A DNA stretch of 49,427 nucleotides, from positions 1 to 49,427 of the forward strand of contig CADCVD010000028.1 in the NCBI GenBank assembly GCA_902806055.1, written 5' to 3'. The position numbers were made by a program, and so were the translations under genes. The notes below the pieces were generated by a model. That model was given only the letters and a program-made list of their open reading frames with translations. It had not been told where the DNA came from and searched no databases. The DNA is from an uncultured Rubrobacteraceae bacterium. GTDB taxonomy: Bacteria; Actinomycetota; Rubrobacteria; Rubrobacterales; Rubrobacteraceae. Positions within the stretch are counted from its first letter, which is position 1. Each line of letters starts with the position of its first letter. This document shows positions 1 to 8,196 of the stretch, piece by piece.

Positions 1-129
1 GGAGAGAACCTTCCGCGCGCAAAGGAAGTTCTAGAGGAGAAGATACGGGAGGCAGAGCAGAAGATGGAGGAGATCTACGCCTTCCGGGATAGCCTCCTCT
101 ACTACCGTAGGCGGTTCGAGGAGGATTAG
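1..129 (+). CDS. MerR-family regulator, C-terminal end (partial)
   Basis: The frame is open from the left edge to a TAG at 127-129 and gives 42 residues, starting GENLPRAKEV and ending YYRRRFEED. The pattern is an amphipathic helix rich in Glu, Lys and Arg followed by a short aromatic/basic tail. That is what the C-terminal dimerisation helix of heavy-metal-type MerR regulators looks like. The DNA-binding half lies outside the window, so the effector cannot be deduced. It is convergent with the cadmium/zinc efflux genes that follow, which fits a metal or stress role. The family assignment rests on the helix alone and is moderate. Confidence 0.55.
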   Translation, partial: GENLPRAKEVLEEKIREAEQKMEEIYAFRDSLLYYRRRFEED

Positions 130-140
130 GGCCAGCGTTA

Positions 141-235
141 GGGGACTGCCCCCTTGCCTCTGTTCACCAAGTTGCCGCTAAGACGTTTTCTAGGAAACCT
201 AGCTTCCGCTGCTAGAAGTTCTCGGAAACTCAGAG
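141..235 (+). repeat. Dispersed repeat, left copy flanking the cad cassette
   Basis: Bases 141-185 match the reverse complement of 3787-3831 at 39 of 45 positions by eye. The shared core includes GTTGCCGCTAAGACG. The sequence continues with a TTCTCGGAAACT motif (about 219-230) that also recurs at 3728, 3759 and 6380. Together with 3787-3831 it brackets the isoprenylcysteine-methyltransferase, cadA and cadC genes in terminal-inverted-repeat geometry. Confidence 0.7.
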
Positions 236-871
236 GATGTTTCTTGGTGTTCTCTGCAGCTTCAGCCGCCCTAAGCCCGGCACGAACCTCCCGACCCGCG
301 AGGCGTACTTAGCGTAGATCTCGCCATGGGCTCCGAGCAGGTAGGGCTCCTCCACAAACCTAACCTGCAACTCCAAAGCGCCAATGAGCGTCACGAAGCC
401 TATTAGAGCGGCAACATTTGGCACCATGAGCGCGAGCCCGAGTAAGCCTGGGATCATCGCGGCGAAGATGGGGTTGCGCACTAGGGCGAAAGGCCCCGTG
501 GTTACCAGTTCCGTCTTCTCGGACTCATCTACCCCTATGCGCCACGATCGGCTCATCGCCCCCTGAGCGACGAGTGTCCCCACCAGGCCCAGCCCGTAGA
601 GGACGAAACCGAGCGCGTGGCCGACCTGAGTGTCGAAAGGGCCGAAGGGCTCGAGTGCTCCAACGAGGTCGAGCACCGGCGCGGCGAGGCTGAGCACCAG
701 GGCCACGATAAACAAGACGCCCCCCAACCACTCAGCAGAACCCGGTCGGCCGCTCACGCCCTTAAAGCCCGTCGAGCCTGTACGGCGCAACTGCAACACC
801 GTCCGCACGCCGAAGGCGAGCGCAAGGTAGAGGATGAAGAGCGCCAACATGAGAGATGCCATCGAGATCAT
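230..871 (-). CDS. Isoprenylcysteine carboxyl methyltransferase-like membrane protein
   Basis: This 213-residue protein has about five hydrophobic segments. Its C-terminal half is characteristic of the ICMT/PEMT methyltransferase fold: TTGPFALVRNPIF around residues 125-137, and VEEPYLLGAHGEIYAKYASR around 173-192. The His/Arg-Asn-Pro and Glu-Glu-x-x-Leu elements bind S-adenosylmethionine in that superfamily. The substrate is unknown; bacterial members are not known to methylate prenylated proteins. The ATG at 871 lies 2 bases beyond the stop of the P-type ATPase gene, so the two are almost certainly co-transcribed after cadC. Such genes often accompany metal-efflux ATPases, but what it does for metal tolerance is unclear. 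Confidence 0.85.
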   Translation of the reverse strand: MISMASLMLALFILYLALAFGVRTVLQLRRTGSTGFKGVSGRPGSAEWLGGVLFIVALVLSLAAPVLDLVGALEPFGPFDTQVGHALGFVLYGLGLVGTLVAQGAMSRSWRIGVDESEKTELVTTGPFALVRNPIFAAMIPGLLGLALMVPNVAALIGFVTLIGALELQVRFVEEPYLLGAHGEIYAKYASRVGRFVPGLGRLKLQRTPRNIL

Positions 872-873
872 CT

Positions 874-3264
874 CTACATCGCCTCTTTGTCGCGTCGCTG
901 GCTACTACTACCGCCTCTGCGGGCGCCTTTGCGTTCGCCTCTGCGGAAGAGCCGAAGGCCATTGAGGGTAACGGCGATAGAGGTGCCCATGTCCGCTACA
1001 ACGGCGAGCCAGAGCGCGACCAAGCCGAAGGGGGCGAGGAGGACGAAGAGGCCCTTGATGAGAATAGAGACGAAGACGTTCTGCCTTATGATCTCCTCCG
1101 CGCTGCGCGAGAGCTTCACCGCTTCGGCGAGTTTAGATAAGTCGTCTTGCATGAGCGCAACATCGGCGGTCTCCAGCGCAACGTCTGTGCCCGCCGCTCC
1201 CATCGCGAAGCCAACCGAGGCCGCGCTCATCGCTGGCGCGTCGTTAACGCCGTCTCCGACCATGCCAACGAGGCCCCTCTTCTCGACGAGCTCGCGCACC
1301 GCCTCGACCTTGTCCTCGGGGAGAAGCCCCGCGCGATAGGAGATGCCCAAGCTTTCGGCGACCCTACGGGCGGGGGCATCTGCGTCGCCGGTGAGCATGA
1401 CGAGCTCTTCTACGCCGGCCTCGCGCAGGGCGTCGAGCGTGGCTCGGGCTTCGGGTCGCACCGCGTCGGTGAGTCCGAGGATGGCGATCGGGCCCTGCTC
1501 GTTCCCCAGTATCACCGGGGTTTCGCCTGAGGCTCCCATCCTAGCTAGCTCCGCATCCGCGGCCCCGCCGAGCGGCACGCCCCGCTCCTCGAAGAGTCTC
1601 GGGCTGCCCACGAGGTATCGTTCGCCTTCGACCATCCCTTCGGCGCCCCTGCCGGGGATGGCCCTAAAGCCCTCGACCTCGGGCGGCTCTATACCAGCTT
1701 CACCGGCGGCCGAGAGGATGGCGTACGCCAACGGGTGCTCCGAGCGGCGCTCGAGCGCCGCCGTAAGCCCCAAAACCTCCCTCTCATCCCGTTCTCGGAG
1801 CGCCCGAACGCTCCCGAGCACGGAGCGGCCCTCGGTAAGGGTGCCGGTCTTGTCGAACGCCAGCGCTTTAAGGCGACCTGCGGCCTCGAGTGCCGCCCCG
1901 CCTTTCACCAGGATGCCCCGTCTCGAGGCCGCCCCGATCCCCGAGACGACCGTGACCGGCGTGGAGATGACCAGGGCGCACGGGCAGGCGATGATGAGGA
2001 GCGCCAAAGCCCTATAGAACCACTCCCCGAAGGACGCGCTCAAGAAGAGCGGCCCCGCGACCACGAGGACGGCCGCGGAGGCCACCACGATCGGCGTGTA
2101 GATACGCGAGAAGCGGTCCACGAACTGCTCGGCGGGGGCCTTCTTTGTCTGCGCCTCCTCGACCAAACGCACGATCCTCTGCAAGGTCGAGTCGGAAGCA
2201 GCTTTCGTGGTCCTCACGAGGATCGCCCCCTGGCCGTTTAGTGTTCCAGAGAAGACCCCGTCGCCCGTCGCCTTCTCCACGGGCACGCTCTCGCCGGTCA
2301 CAGGGGACTCGTCCACCGTGGAGGCGCCCTCGACCACCATGCCGTCCAGAGCCACGCGCTCCCCGGGACGGACGACGACGACCTCGCCGACCGAAACCGC
2401 CTCAACCGGAACGGTACGCTCTGAGGAGCCTTCCTTGACGAGAACCTCACCGGGCGCGAGCCGTGAGAGCGCCCGCACGGCGCCGCGCGTCCTGTCTATA
2501 GCGTAGACTTGAAGCGCGTTGCCGGCTGCGAAGAGGACGACCACGGAGGCCGCTTCGGCCCACTCACCGATGGCAGCACCCCCGATCGTGGCTGCGGCCA
2601 TCAAGACGTTCATGTCGAGGTGTCGGGCGCGCAGCCCAGCGATCGCCGCCCGGAAGATCGGTAGCCCGCCAATCACGATCGCCGCCACAAACACCCCGAC
2701 CCGGGCCTCCTCCGGCGCCCCAAAGAGGCCAAGGGCGAGACCGATGAGGAACAGGAGAGCCGAGGCGAAGACTGACAGCGCCCTACGCGTGCGCCAGAAG
2801 GGGGTCCTGTCGGCCTCTTCGGTACGGCCGACCCCGAAGCCGGCGGCCTCCACGGCCTTCTCGATCACTTCCAGGGAAACGCCTTCGTCGTGCTCGGCGT
2901 CGAGGCGGCCTGCGGCGAAGTTGACGGTCGCCCTTCGGACACCGGCCACCCGCGAGACGGTCTTCTCGACGATTAGGGCGCAGCTGGCGCAGTCCATCCC
3001 CTCGACCCTGACCACCGTCCGCTCGGCGCCGGCAACGATCTCTCCTGCTGAGCTCCCCTCGGAGGTTTCAGGGCTCGCTTCCTCAGGGTTCGTCTCGCGA
3101 GTCGTCGGGGTAGCGAAGCTTGCGACGATACTTGGGTCAGCGCCGGAGGAAGGTGTACAGCAGCCGTCGGAGCAGTCCGCGCTCTCCTCGGTCGTCTCCC
3201 GCCGAGGCTCCTCCTTCGGAGGCTCCTGCCCCAATACCGGCAGCATCTTCTTCGGGCGGCTCAC
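874..3264 (-). CDS. cadA: Cd2+/Zn2+/Pb2+-type P1B ATPase
   Basis: This is a heavy-metal-exporting ATPase that drives metal ions out across the cytoplasmic membrane. From the GTG at 3264 it is 796 residues. It has a Cys-rich N-terminus (ADCSDGCC), one HMA domain with GMDCASC at about 89-95, the membrane metal site CPC at about 427-429, the phosphorylation motif DKTGTLT at about 471-477 and a C-terminal GDGVNDAPAM hinge. CPC with a single HMA domain and an additional Cys cluster fits the Cd/Zn/Pb subgroup (P1B-2) rather than copper. The GTG overlaps the stop of the upstream repressor (GTGA), with GGAG 11 bases before it. An in-frame ATG at 3315 would add 17 residues inside that gene and is less likely. 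The metal preference is inferred. Confidence 0.93.
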   Translation of the reverse strand: MSRPKKMLPVLGQEPPKEEPRRETTEESADCSDGCCTPSSGADPSIVASFATPTTRETNPEEASPETSEGSSAGEIVAGAERTVVRVEGMDCASCALIVEKTVSRVAGVRRATVNFAAGRLDAEHDEGVSLEVIEKAVEAAGFGVGRTEEADRTPFWRTRRALSVFASALLFLIGLALGLFGAPEEARVGVFVAAIVIGGLPIFRAAIAGLRARHLDMNVLMAAATIGGAAIGEWAEAASVVVLFAAGNALQVYAIDRTRGAVRALSRLAPGEVLVKEGSSERTVPVEAVSVGEVVVVRPGERVALDGMVVEGASTVDESPVTGESVPVEKATGDGVFSGTLNGQGAILVRTTKAASDSTLQRIVRLVEEAQTKKAPAEQFVDRFSRIYTPIVVASAAVLVVAGPLFLSASFGEWFYRALALLIIACPCALVISTPVTVVSGIGAASRRGILVKGGAALEAAGRLKALAFDKTGTLTEGRSVLGSVRALRERDEREVLGLTAALERRSEHPLAYAILSAAGEAGIEPPEVEGFRAIPGRGAEGMVEGERYLVGSPRLFEERGVPLGGAADAELARMGASGETPVILGNEQGPIAILGLTDAVRPEARATLDALREAGVEELVMLTGDADAPARRVAESLGISYRAGLLPEDKVEAVRELVEKRGLVGMVGDGVNDAPAMSAASVGFAMGAAGTDVALETADVALMQDDLSKLAEAVKLSRSAEEIIRQNVFVSILIKGLFVLLAPFGLVALWLAVVADMGTSIAVTLNGLRLFRRGERKGARRGGSSSQRRDKEAM

Positions 3265-3623
3265 GAGGAGCGTATCTCCGACTTCTCGCCTAGCACCGTA
3301 GAGAGCAACGAGCATCCCTCAGCAGTGAGGGAATACATAACGAGCTTGCCGTCCCGGCGGGAGCGCACGAGCTTGTGAGAGCGTAGGAGGCGCAGGTGGT
3401 GAGAGACAAGGTTCTGGGCTCGCTCAGAGATCCAGGCGAGATCGCACACGCAAAGCTCCTCACCCTCCCGCAACGCCGCCGCCAACATAAGCCGGGTCGG
3501 ATCAGAGAGCGCTCGGGCCCGGTCGGCCGCCTCTTGAGCTCTCTCCCCGTTGAGGAGCTTGTGGCGGATAGCCTCCGCGCGGGGTGCGTCGAGACACAGC
3601 AGGTCGCAGCGGTCGCCACTCAT
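3261..3623 (-). CDS. cadC: ArsR/SmtB-family metal sensor, CadC-like
   Basis: This 120-residue winged-helix repressor contains ELCVCDL at about residues 55-61. That is the alpha-3 Cys pair used by ArsR and CadC proteins to bind soft metals. It also has an N-terminal CDLLC, which supplies the extra thiols typical of CadC. The DNA-recognition helix region reads QNLVSHHLRLLRSHKLV. It opens an operon with the P-type ATPase (GTGA overlap) and the methyltransferase-like gene, so it should repress the cassette until Cd, Pb or Zn binds. An imperfect palindrome just upstream (3628-3651) is the likely operator. The family call is secure; the exact metal is inferred. Confidence 0.9.
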   Translation of the reverse strand: MSGDRCDLLCLDAPRAEAIRHKLLNGERAQEAADRARALSDPTRLMLAAALREGEELCVCDLAWISERAQNLVSHHLRLLRSHKLVRSRRDGKLVMYSLTAEGCSLLSTVLGEKSEIRSS

Positions 3624-3627
3624 ATCT

Positions 3628-3651
3628 ACATCCTAACACTGGTTGATATGT
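3628..3651. promoter_or_regulatory. Candidate CadC operator
   Basis: A 24-base imperfect palindrome of the form ACAT-N4-AAC-N2-GTT-N4-ATGT (arms only partly complementary) lies 5 bases upstream of the repressor start. ArsR/SmtB operators are usually 12-2-12 inverted repeats at this location. The site is inferred from position and symmetry only. Confidence 0.4.
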
Positions 3652-3699
3652 TGTTGGAAGGATAGCAGATCGAATACACCGCGGCCAGGACTGTTCACC

Positions 3700-3832
3700 C
3701 TATTCACCGAGTTGCCGACAAGACGTTTTCTCGGATACTCAGTTGCCTATCCGGGGTTTTCTCGGATACTAGAGCTTCCGATGTAACGTCTTAGCGGCAA
3801 CCCGGCGAATAGAGGCAATGGGGCAGCCCCCC
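3700..3832. repeat. Inverted-repeat element, right copy flanking the cad cassette
   Basis: Bases 3700-3725 and 3787-3812 form 26-base inverted arms that match at 22 of 26 positions, separated by 61 bases. The right arm extends to 3831 and is the inverted partner of 141-185. Two TTCTCGGATACT motifs sit inside the loop. There is no ORF of substance. It looks like a MITE or palindromic intergenic element. The rest of the gap between 3624 and the sigma-factor gene at 4079 shows nothing else I recognise. Confidence 0.65.
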
Positions 3833-4078
3833 AACTACTCTGTGTAGCCGCGAACCTCTTGCGCTTTTCTTCTTTAAAGAAACCTTTACTGAATTCACAT
3901 ACCCTCTGCATACAGGTTCCCTATCCTGCTCATAGCTCTTCTGCGGGAGAGGTTCATGATAGAAGATGAAGATAGGAATGTTGAGTGTCGGCTCTAGAGG
4001 GCGGTAGTACTTGCTTCTGGTCGCTAAGGATCTGATATCCCTTGTTAGCAACGGGGAGTGGGGAGTTTGGAGAGATCT

Positions 4079-4693
4079 ATGATCGTTATAGTTGGGCGGC
4101 GCACTCGTTGTATCTCTATGAAGCTCGACGAGACTGTACTATTGGAGCTTGCTCAGAATGGCGACCATCGAGCTTTCTCAGAACTCGTCCGGCGCCACCA
4201 AGCCACTGTCGACCGTTCCTGCTACCGTATCCTCGGTAACGTGGAGGCCGCTAAGGATGCTAGCCAAGAGACTTTCCTCCGGGCTTACAGGAACTTAAGT
4301 ACTTTCCAAGGACGCAGCACGTTCAAGACCTGGCTGCTGCATGTGGCCAAGAACGTTAGCCTGAGCGGTTACACCCGCAGGAAGCGGGAGCGCTCACACA
4401 TTAACAACGACTCGTTAGTGGAGTTGGTAGCCAGTACTGACGATCCCGAAGCCGAGTTGATAAGAGCCGAAGCGGCGGCCCGAATGCATAATGCTCTACA
4501 GCTTGTGCGGCCCGATCACCGCGACGCGATCGTTGTACACGACCTTAATGGGCTAAGCTACAAAGAGATTTCTGGGACTCTTGAGATCTCCGAGAGTGCG
4601 GCTAAAGTCTGGGTTCATAGAGGCCGGAAGCGGCTAAAGAGGATACTAATAGCAGGTGAAGATTCCGAGAAGACTACTCTTATCGGCAATTAG
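4079..4693 (+). CDS. ECF-type RNA polymerase sigma factor
   Basis: This sigma-70 family protein of the extracytoplasmic-function class directs RNA polymerase to a small regulon. Region 2 is seen as AFSELVRRHQATVDRSCYRILGN followed by DASQETFLRAYRNL (2.2/2.4), and region 4 as LSYKEISGTLEISESAAKVWVHRGRKRL. From the ATG at 4079 it is 204 residues; GGAG lies 6-7 bases upstream. A GTG at 4058 would add 7 residues, and ATG 4118 would match the usual family start but has no ribosome site. No anti-sigma gene is adjacent; the neighbouring gene is a convergent lipoprotein. What activates it cannot be told from here. Confidence 0.9.
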   Translation: MIVIVGRRTRCISMKLDETVLLELAQNGDHRAFSELVRRHQATVDRSCYRILGNVEAAKDASQETFLRAYRNLSTFQGRSTFKTWLLHVAKNVSLSGYTRRKRERSHINNDSLVELVASTDDPEAELIRAEAAARMHNALQLVRPDHRDAIVVHDLNGLSYKEISGTLEISESAAKVWVHRGRKRLKRILIAGEDSEKTTLIGN

Positions 4694-4749
4694 CTGAATA
4701 GCGGCGAACGGCATGTCTCCTATGACCTTCTCTGTAGCAGACGCAGCTC

Positions 4750-5199
4750 CTAATCACTAAAGGGGACTTTCGGGGATCGTATGAGATCTTGCTCCTTCTC
4801 CCAACTACTCGCTTGTAGTTCCTTCCATCCGCAGTCGTAGCCTCGCTCGGCGAAGATGTCTTGTGCTGCAGCATCCTCGCTATTGTGGGCTTCATCAAAA
4901 ACCTCAGCAAGGTAGGTATCAGCTTCCTGCTTACTCATGTCTTTGGTGGCTTCGCCGAGCTGACATTCAAGCACCTGCGTTACCAGAGCCACATACTCGC
5001 TCTGTGCCGCCTCGCTTGTTTTCTCCTGCTCGTTGTTCTCGGGTTGTGGCTGTAGCTGCTCGGCCTCCCCAAGACCTGCTGCTTCCTCAGCTTGCTCAAG
5101 AGGTTTCTCTTGCTCGCTGGCACAACTGACAAGGAAGATCGGAGCCGCAAGCGAAAGCACCAGCAACACTAGTAATCTTGTTGTGGCGGCTGTAATCAC
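4750..5199 (-). CDS. Predicted secreted lipoprotein of unknown function
   Basis: The protein starts with a hydrophobic signal segment (LLVLLVLSLAAPIFLVSC) ending in a lipobox LVSC, so it should be lipidated and anchored outside the membrane. After a Glu/Gln-rich linker, the C-terminal part (ECQLG...ADTYLAEVFDEAHNS...YDCGW) is acidic and holds two Cys that could form a disulfide. I do not recognise the family. GTG 5199 follows an AAGGAGG site closely (3-base gap); a TTG at 5238 is the alternative. It is convergent with the ECF sigma gene, with only 56 bases between their stops. Confidence 0.7.
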   Translation of the reverse strand: MITAATTRLLVLLVLSLAAPIFLVSCASEQEKPLEQAEEAAGLGEAEQLQPQPENNEQEKTSEAAQSEYVALVTQVLECQLGEATKDMSKQEADTYLAEVFDEAHNSEDAAAQDIFAERGYDCGWKELQASSWEKEQDLIRSPKVPFSD

Positions 5200-5359
5200 T
5201 ATCCTCCTTCTCAAGAAGCTAGCACATACGACATTCAAGCAGATGTTGTCACTACTCTACGTCTCTTACTTATACCTTCGTCGGCGATGAAGAATTGGTC
5301 ATTATGTAATAAATTCGAAACATATTCGTAACTTCAGACACTTTATACTGTTAAGTAGA

Positions 5360-5410
5360 CCGGGCTGGCGAAGATTACCCCCTCCTAAAAGTCCAGCCCG
5401 GCTCTTTTAA
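5360..5410 (+). terminator. Hairpin with T-rich tail
   Basis: CCGGGCTGG (5360-5368) pairs with CCAGCCCGG (5393-5401) across a 24-base loop and is followed by CTCTTTTAA. It has the form of a plus-strand rho-independent terminator, but no plus-strand gene ends here. It is the first of four similar hairpins between 5.36 and 6.29 kb. The rest of 5200-5704 has no convincing gene. Confidence 0.5.
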
Positions 5411-5568
5411 TGCCTTCTTCGGTTTCGAGAATGCTTATTCCTGGACGCTCACTGAAAGTACAGCGGTTTGAGAATGATTGGAATCGCCCACGGCTTCTTA
5501 ACGCAAACTCAACCGACTGTTTATAGGTTCTTTGTAGTGGGCCTATAGCATAGAAGAACATTTACGTA

Positions 5569-5605
5569 GGGCCGGACGCTACCAGTCTCCAAACTCATCC
5601 GGCCC
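5569..5605. repeat. GGCCGG-type hairpin
   Basis: GGGCCGGA (5569-5576) pairs with TCCGGCCC (5598-5605) over a 21-base loop. It is the second in the local series and lies 8 bases before the next one. Confidence 0.5.
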
Positions 5606-5612
5606 ATTATCA

Positions 5613-5660
5613 AGGCCGGGCTTCCTCTCTTCCTCTTCCCTAACACTCCCGGCCTCTTTG
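5613..5660 (+). terminator. GGCCGG-type hairpin with T-rich tail
   Basis: AGGCCGGG (5613-5620) pairs with CCCGGCCT (5648-5655) over a pyrimidine-rich 27-base loop, followed by CTTTG. The sequence around the 3' arm closely resembles that of the hairpin at 6245-6285. Confidence 0.45.
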
Positions 5661-5704
5661 CTTGCCCTCAGTGTGTCAAGGGTAGGCTCTCTGGACCCCG
5701 AGGC

Positions 5705-6061
5705 CTACCTGTTTTTCGGACTAGGATCTATGCGGCGTTTTTCCAAGAGGCCTAGGTGTTGTATGAAGTACGGATATTGATTCGCCAGCGTTTCCTCATC
5801 GTACGGTTCTGTGTAATCTCGGCTAGGAGGATGACTAGGCTGTTCTGCAGTGTAAGGGTGCAGTTCGTAGACAGGAGCTAGAGGGTCGGTTTCATCCGAA
5901 GTGTGGACTCGGTATGCATCAAACCTATACGCCGTACACTTGTATAACGTATAGACGACGTCCTGGCGTTCGAAGGAGCTAATCTTCTCTCCTTCGAATT
6001 CAGCCCAATACCCAGAGAACTTCCCCGTCTCTACATACTGCCCTACTAACACCAAGACCAT
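5705..6061 (-). CDS. Conserved-looking hypothetical protein
   Basis: This 118-residue soluble protein is rich in Tyr, Glu and Asp and I do not recognise it. Its N-terminal part (QYVETGKFSGYWAEFEGEKISS) has the alternating pattern of beta strands, and the C-terminal part (DEETLANQYPYFIQHLGLLEKR) looks helical. The ATG at 6061 was chosen because AGGAG sits 6 bases upstream; the in-frame ATG at 6067 abuts the ribosome site. It stands alone on the minus strand between hairpin-rich spacers. Codon use looks less GC-biased than the metal genes, suggesting accessory DNA. Confidence 0.6.
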   Translation of the reverse strand: MVLVLVGQYVETGKFSGYWAEFEGEKISSFERQDVVYTLYKCTAYRFDAYRVHTSDETDPLAPVYELHPYTAEQPSHPPSRDYTEPYDEETLANQYPYFIQHLGLLEKRRIDPSPKNR

Positions 6062-6244
6062 GTACATCTCCTTTCCTTTAGTAAGTGTTAGGTTACGTGA
6101 GGGGAGACTGACGCACAGTAGCTACTCTCAACATCCTAACCCTCCTCGACCGGGGCACAGCAGCTTCCCATTGTGCAGGCGTGGCAGTTATGGTACATAC
6201 GTTGCGGAACCGGATATCCTACTTCTCTACCCCGGTCCCGATTA

Positions 6245-6290
6245 AGGCCGGGGCCCGAAACAGTGCAACTCTACTCCCCCGGCCTCTTAT
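6245..6290 (+). terminator. GGCCGG-type hairpin with T-rich tail
   Basis: AGGCCGGGG (6245-6253) pairs with CCCCGGCCT (6277-6285), then CTTATTCTTG. It sits in the 6062-6625 spacer, which has no supported gene and also holds one copy of the TTCTCGGAAAC repeat motif near 6380. Confidence 0.45.
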
Positions 6291-6625
6291 TCTTGCTCTC
6301 AGACCCGCGAGGATGGCCTAGGACGGCGCGGAGCCGGTCCTCTAGGGATGTAGTGATCGGAGGCTTCCGATAAGGCGATTTCTCGGAAACCCGCTGCTAC
6401 AAAGCCCGTGGTGTCAAGGACGGTTCCGCTGTGATGATCCCGCTTGGAGGCTGCACAAGCCCTCTGATCGGTCGATATAGGCACTCCCGCTACAGCGATG
6501 TGTGGCAAGCGGTAGTGACTTGCTACGCCAGGGCTTTTCGAGAACTTTGGCTCGGCCCCGGTAGCAGCACTCCGACTGCTCTATGATGAGCATAGGGCGA
6601 AAGCGGAATGTGGAGGTCAGGCATC

Positions 6626-7279
6626 ATGGATTTTATGGATGTCTACTGCGAACGGGTTGGGCCGGGGTTGCTTGCGGAGCCGCTGAACGCGGTGTCCAAC
6701 ATATCCTTCCTATTGGCTGCATAGGCAGCTTGGGTATTGGCTAGGCGCACTGGCGCTCTTTCGGCGGGAGTCCAAGTGCTAATTGGGCTAGCGGCCGCCA
6801 CAGGTATCGGGAGTATTCTGTGGCACACGTACCCAACGATGTTGATGCTGATTCTCGATATTGTCCCAATCCTGTTGTTCATCATGTGGTTCATCTGGCT
6901 CTATACACGAAATGTTATAAGGATGCGGCCACTATTCGCGGTTGCCTCAGTTGGAGCGTTCCTGTTGTTGACCTTTCTTGCCTTTCCATTTGCTGACGTT
7001 CTGCATGGAGCCCTCCTCTATGCGCCCGGTTTAGTGGTCACACTGGTGTTGGGATTATTTCACGCAATAGAACGGACGGTAGCCCGCTTCACCTTGCTTG
7101 CAGCAGCAGGTGTTTATCTGGCAGCTTTGTTATTCCGTACGATTGATAATGAGGTCTGTAGTGTCCTACCGATCGGTACCCATTTTCTCTGGCACCTTTT
7201 GATCGGGTTTGTTACCTACCTGGCAATGCGCTCCTTGATACTTAGCATCACAACGAGAGTTGGTGCAAGAGTGCGGTAA
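6626..7279 (+). pseudogene. Ceramidase-like (CREST family) membrane hydrolase, interrupted by TAG
   Basis: The reading frame starts at ATG 6626 with GGAGG 9 bases upstream and encodes MDFMDVYCERVGPGLLAEPL, a signature of bacterial ceramidase-like membrane proteins. After 32 residues it meets an in-frame TAG (6722-6724), then continues in the same frame for 185 more codons to TAA 7277-7279. The downstream part keeps the CREST hydrolase metal-site pattern: Ser...Trp-His (SILWHTYPT), Asp (LDIVPI) and a C-terminal HFLWHLL. It has about seven membrane segments. Relatives usually have Trp near the interrupted position, so a TGG-to-TAG change is likely. Translation could restart at ATG 6737, but without the first segment. 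It may be a recent pseudogene or a sequencing error. Confidence 0.8.
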
Positions 7280-7583
7280 ACTCCTGCCCATCGCCAGGCT
7301 TGACACCAATTTTGCGAAGGATGTAGGGTCTTTGTGCTCTCTCATAGACTGTGGGTAACGTACTCTAGTTGCTCCCTTTCGGTTTGGGTTCATGCACGGG
7401 GCTGCAGACGGCTTTCCAAAAAGACCTCTTGTCAGAAAGCTCGGTGAACGTAGGCAACCCGCCCCATATCTTAGGGTGCAGTACATCTCCTGAAGTGCCA
7501 CTTCCCCGCCCGCGGAGGGCAGGTTGTCAATATCTCAGTGGAGCATTGAGAGGGCTTCAGCGGCATCGGAACGAGTCGGGTGA
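7280..7583. other. Spacer without supported gene
   Basis: Short frames exist on both strands, but none has a good ribosome site, a recognisable motif or consistent codon use. I see no strong hairpin or repeat here. Confidence 0.6.
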
Positions 7584-8156
7584 TCAGGCGAGGGGGCGCA
7601 GCCCAGCCAAAGTGACCGTAACGAGTCGGCCGACCGCGGCTTCAGACGGCAGCCTGCTAGCTGCTGCGAGGGCGCAGAGGCAGTAGCTAGCAAGCTCATC
7701 AGGCACGATATCACCCCGGACGTCGCCAGCCTCTGTGGCCATTTTCACCAGGTCTCGGATGATGCCCGTGAGGTGCTGCTGCGCCTGGGCTACGTGCTCA
7801 TCTCGATGCAGGAGTGCGGCGAGTTCAGTAGCGTGGCGCTGCTTGTGCTGAATAAGCGCGTAGGCGCTGAGCACGGCTTCGAGCCGTTCACGAGCGTCGC
7901 CAGGTTGGTCTCGCAGTTCGGCGAGATGTTTGAGGTGGCCGGCGACGTGACGTTGGTGCCAGGCTAGCAAGATCGCTTCGACGTCCGGGAAGTACTTGTA
8001 CAGCGTCGCACGACCGATGCCGGTCTTCTTGGCGATCTGGGACATCGTCACTGAGCGCAGCCCGTGCTCGGCCACCAGCGCCCAAGTGGTCTCCAGGATC
8101 GCGTCGCGCACCGCCGCGCGGTGCGCCTCGATCGTCTGGTTCCACAGCTTCGGCAC
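7584..8156 (-). CDS. TetR-family transcriptional repressor
   Basis: This 190-residue protein has the N-terminal TetR helix-turn-helix (VTMSQIAKKTGIGRATLYKYFPDVEAILLAW, about residues 36-66). The C-terminal ligand domain is variable and gives no hint of the inducer. The GTG at 8156 begins VPKLWNQTIEAHR, the usual start of this subgroup; the frame continues upstream to 8261, but that would run across the operator. It is divergent from a small membrane protein and a DUF2269 membrane protein. A palindromic operator between them (8203-8217) implies control of that pair and probably autoregulation. Confidence 0.9.
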   Translation of the reverse strand: MPKLWNQTIEAHRAAVRDAILETTWALVAEHGLRSVTMSQIAKKTGIGRATLYKYFPDVEAILLAWHQRHVAGHLKHLAELRDQPGDARERLEAVLSAYALIQHKQRHATELAALLHRDEHVAQAQQHLTGIIRDLVKMATEAGDVRGDIVPDELASYCLCALAAASRLPSEAAVGRLVTVTLAGLRPLA

Positions 8157-8196
8157 TACCCAAGTATACAAGACGACGCTATCGAGACATATTGAT

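Noticed and set aside
3791-4051. Minus-strand frame of 86 codons
   Set aside because: It starts within no promoter context and ends inside the inverted-repeat element; composition looks non-coding.
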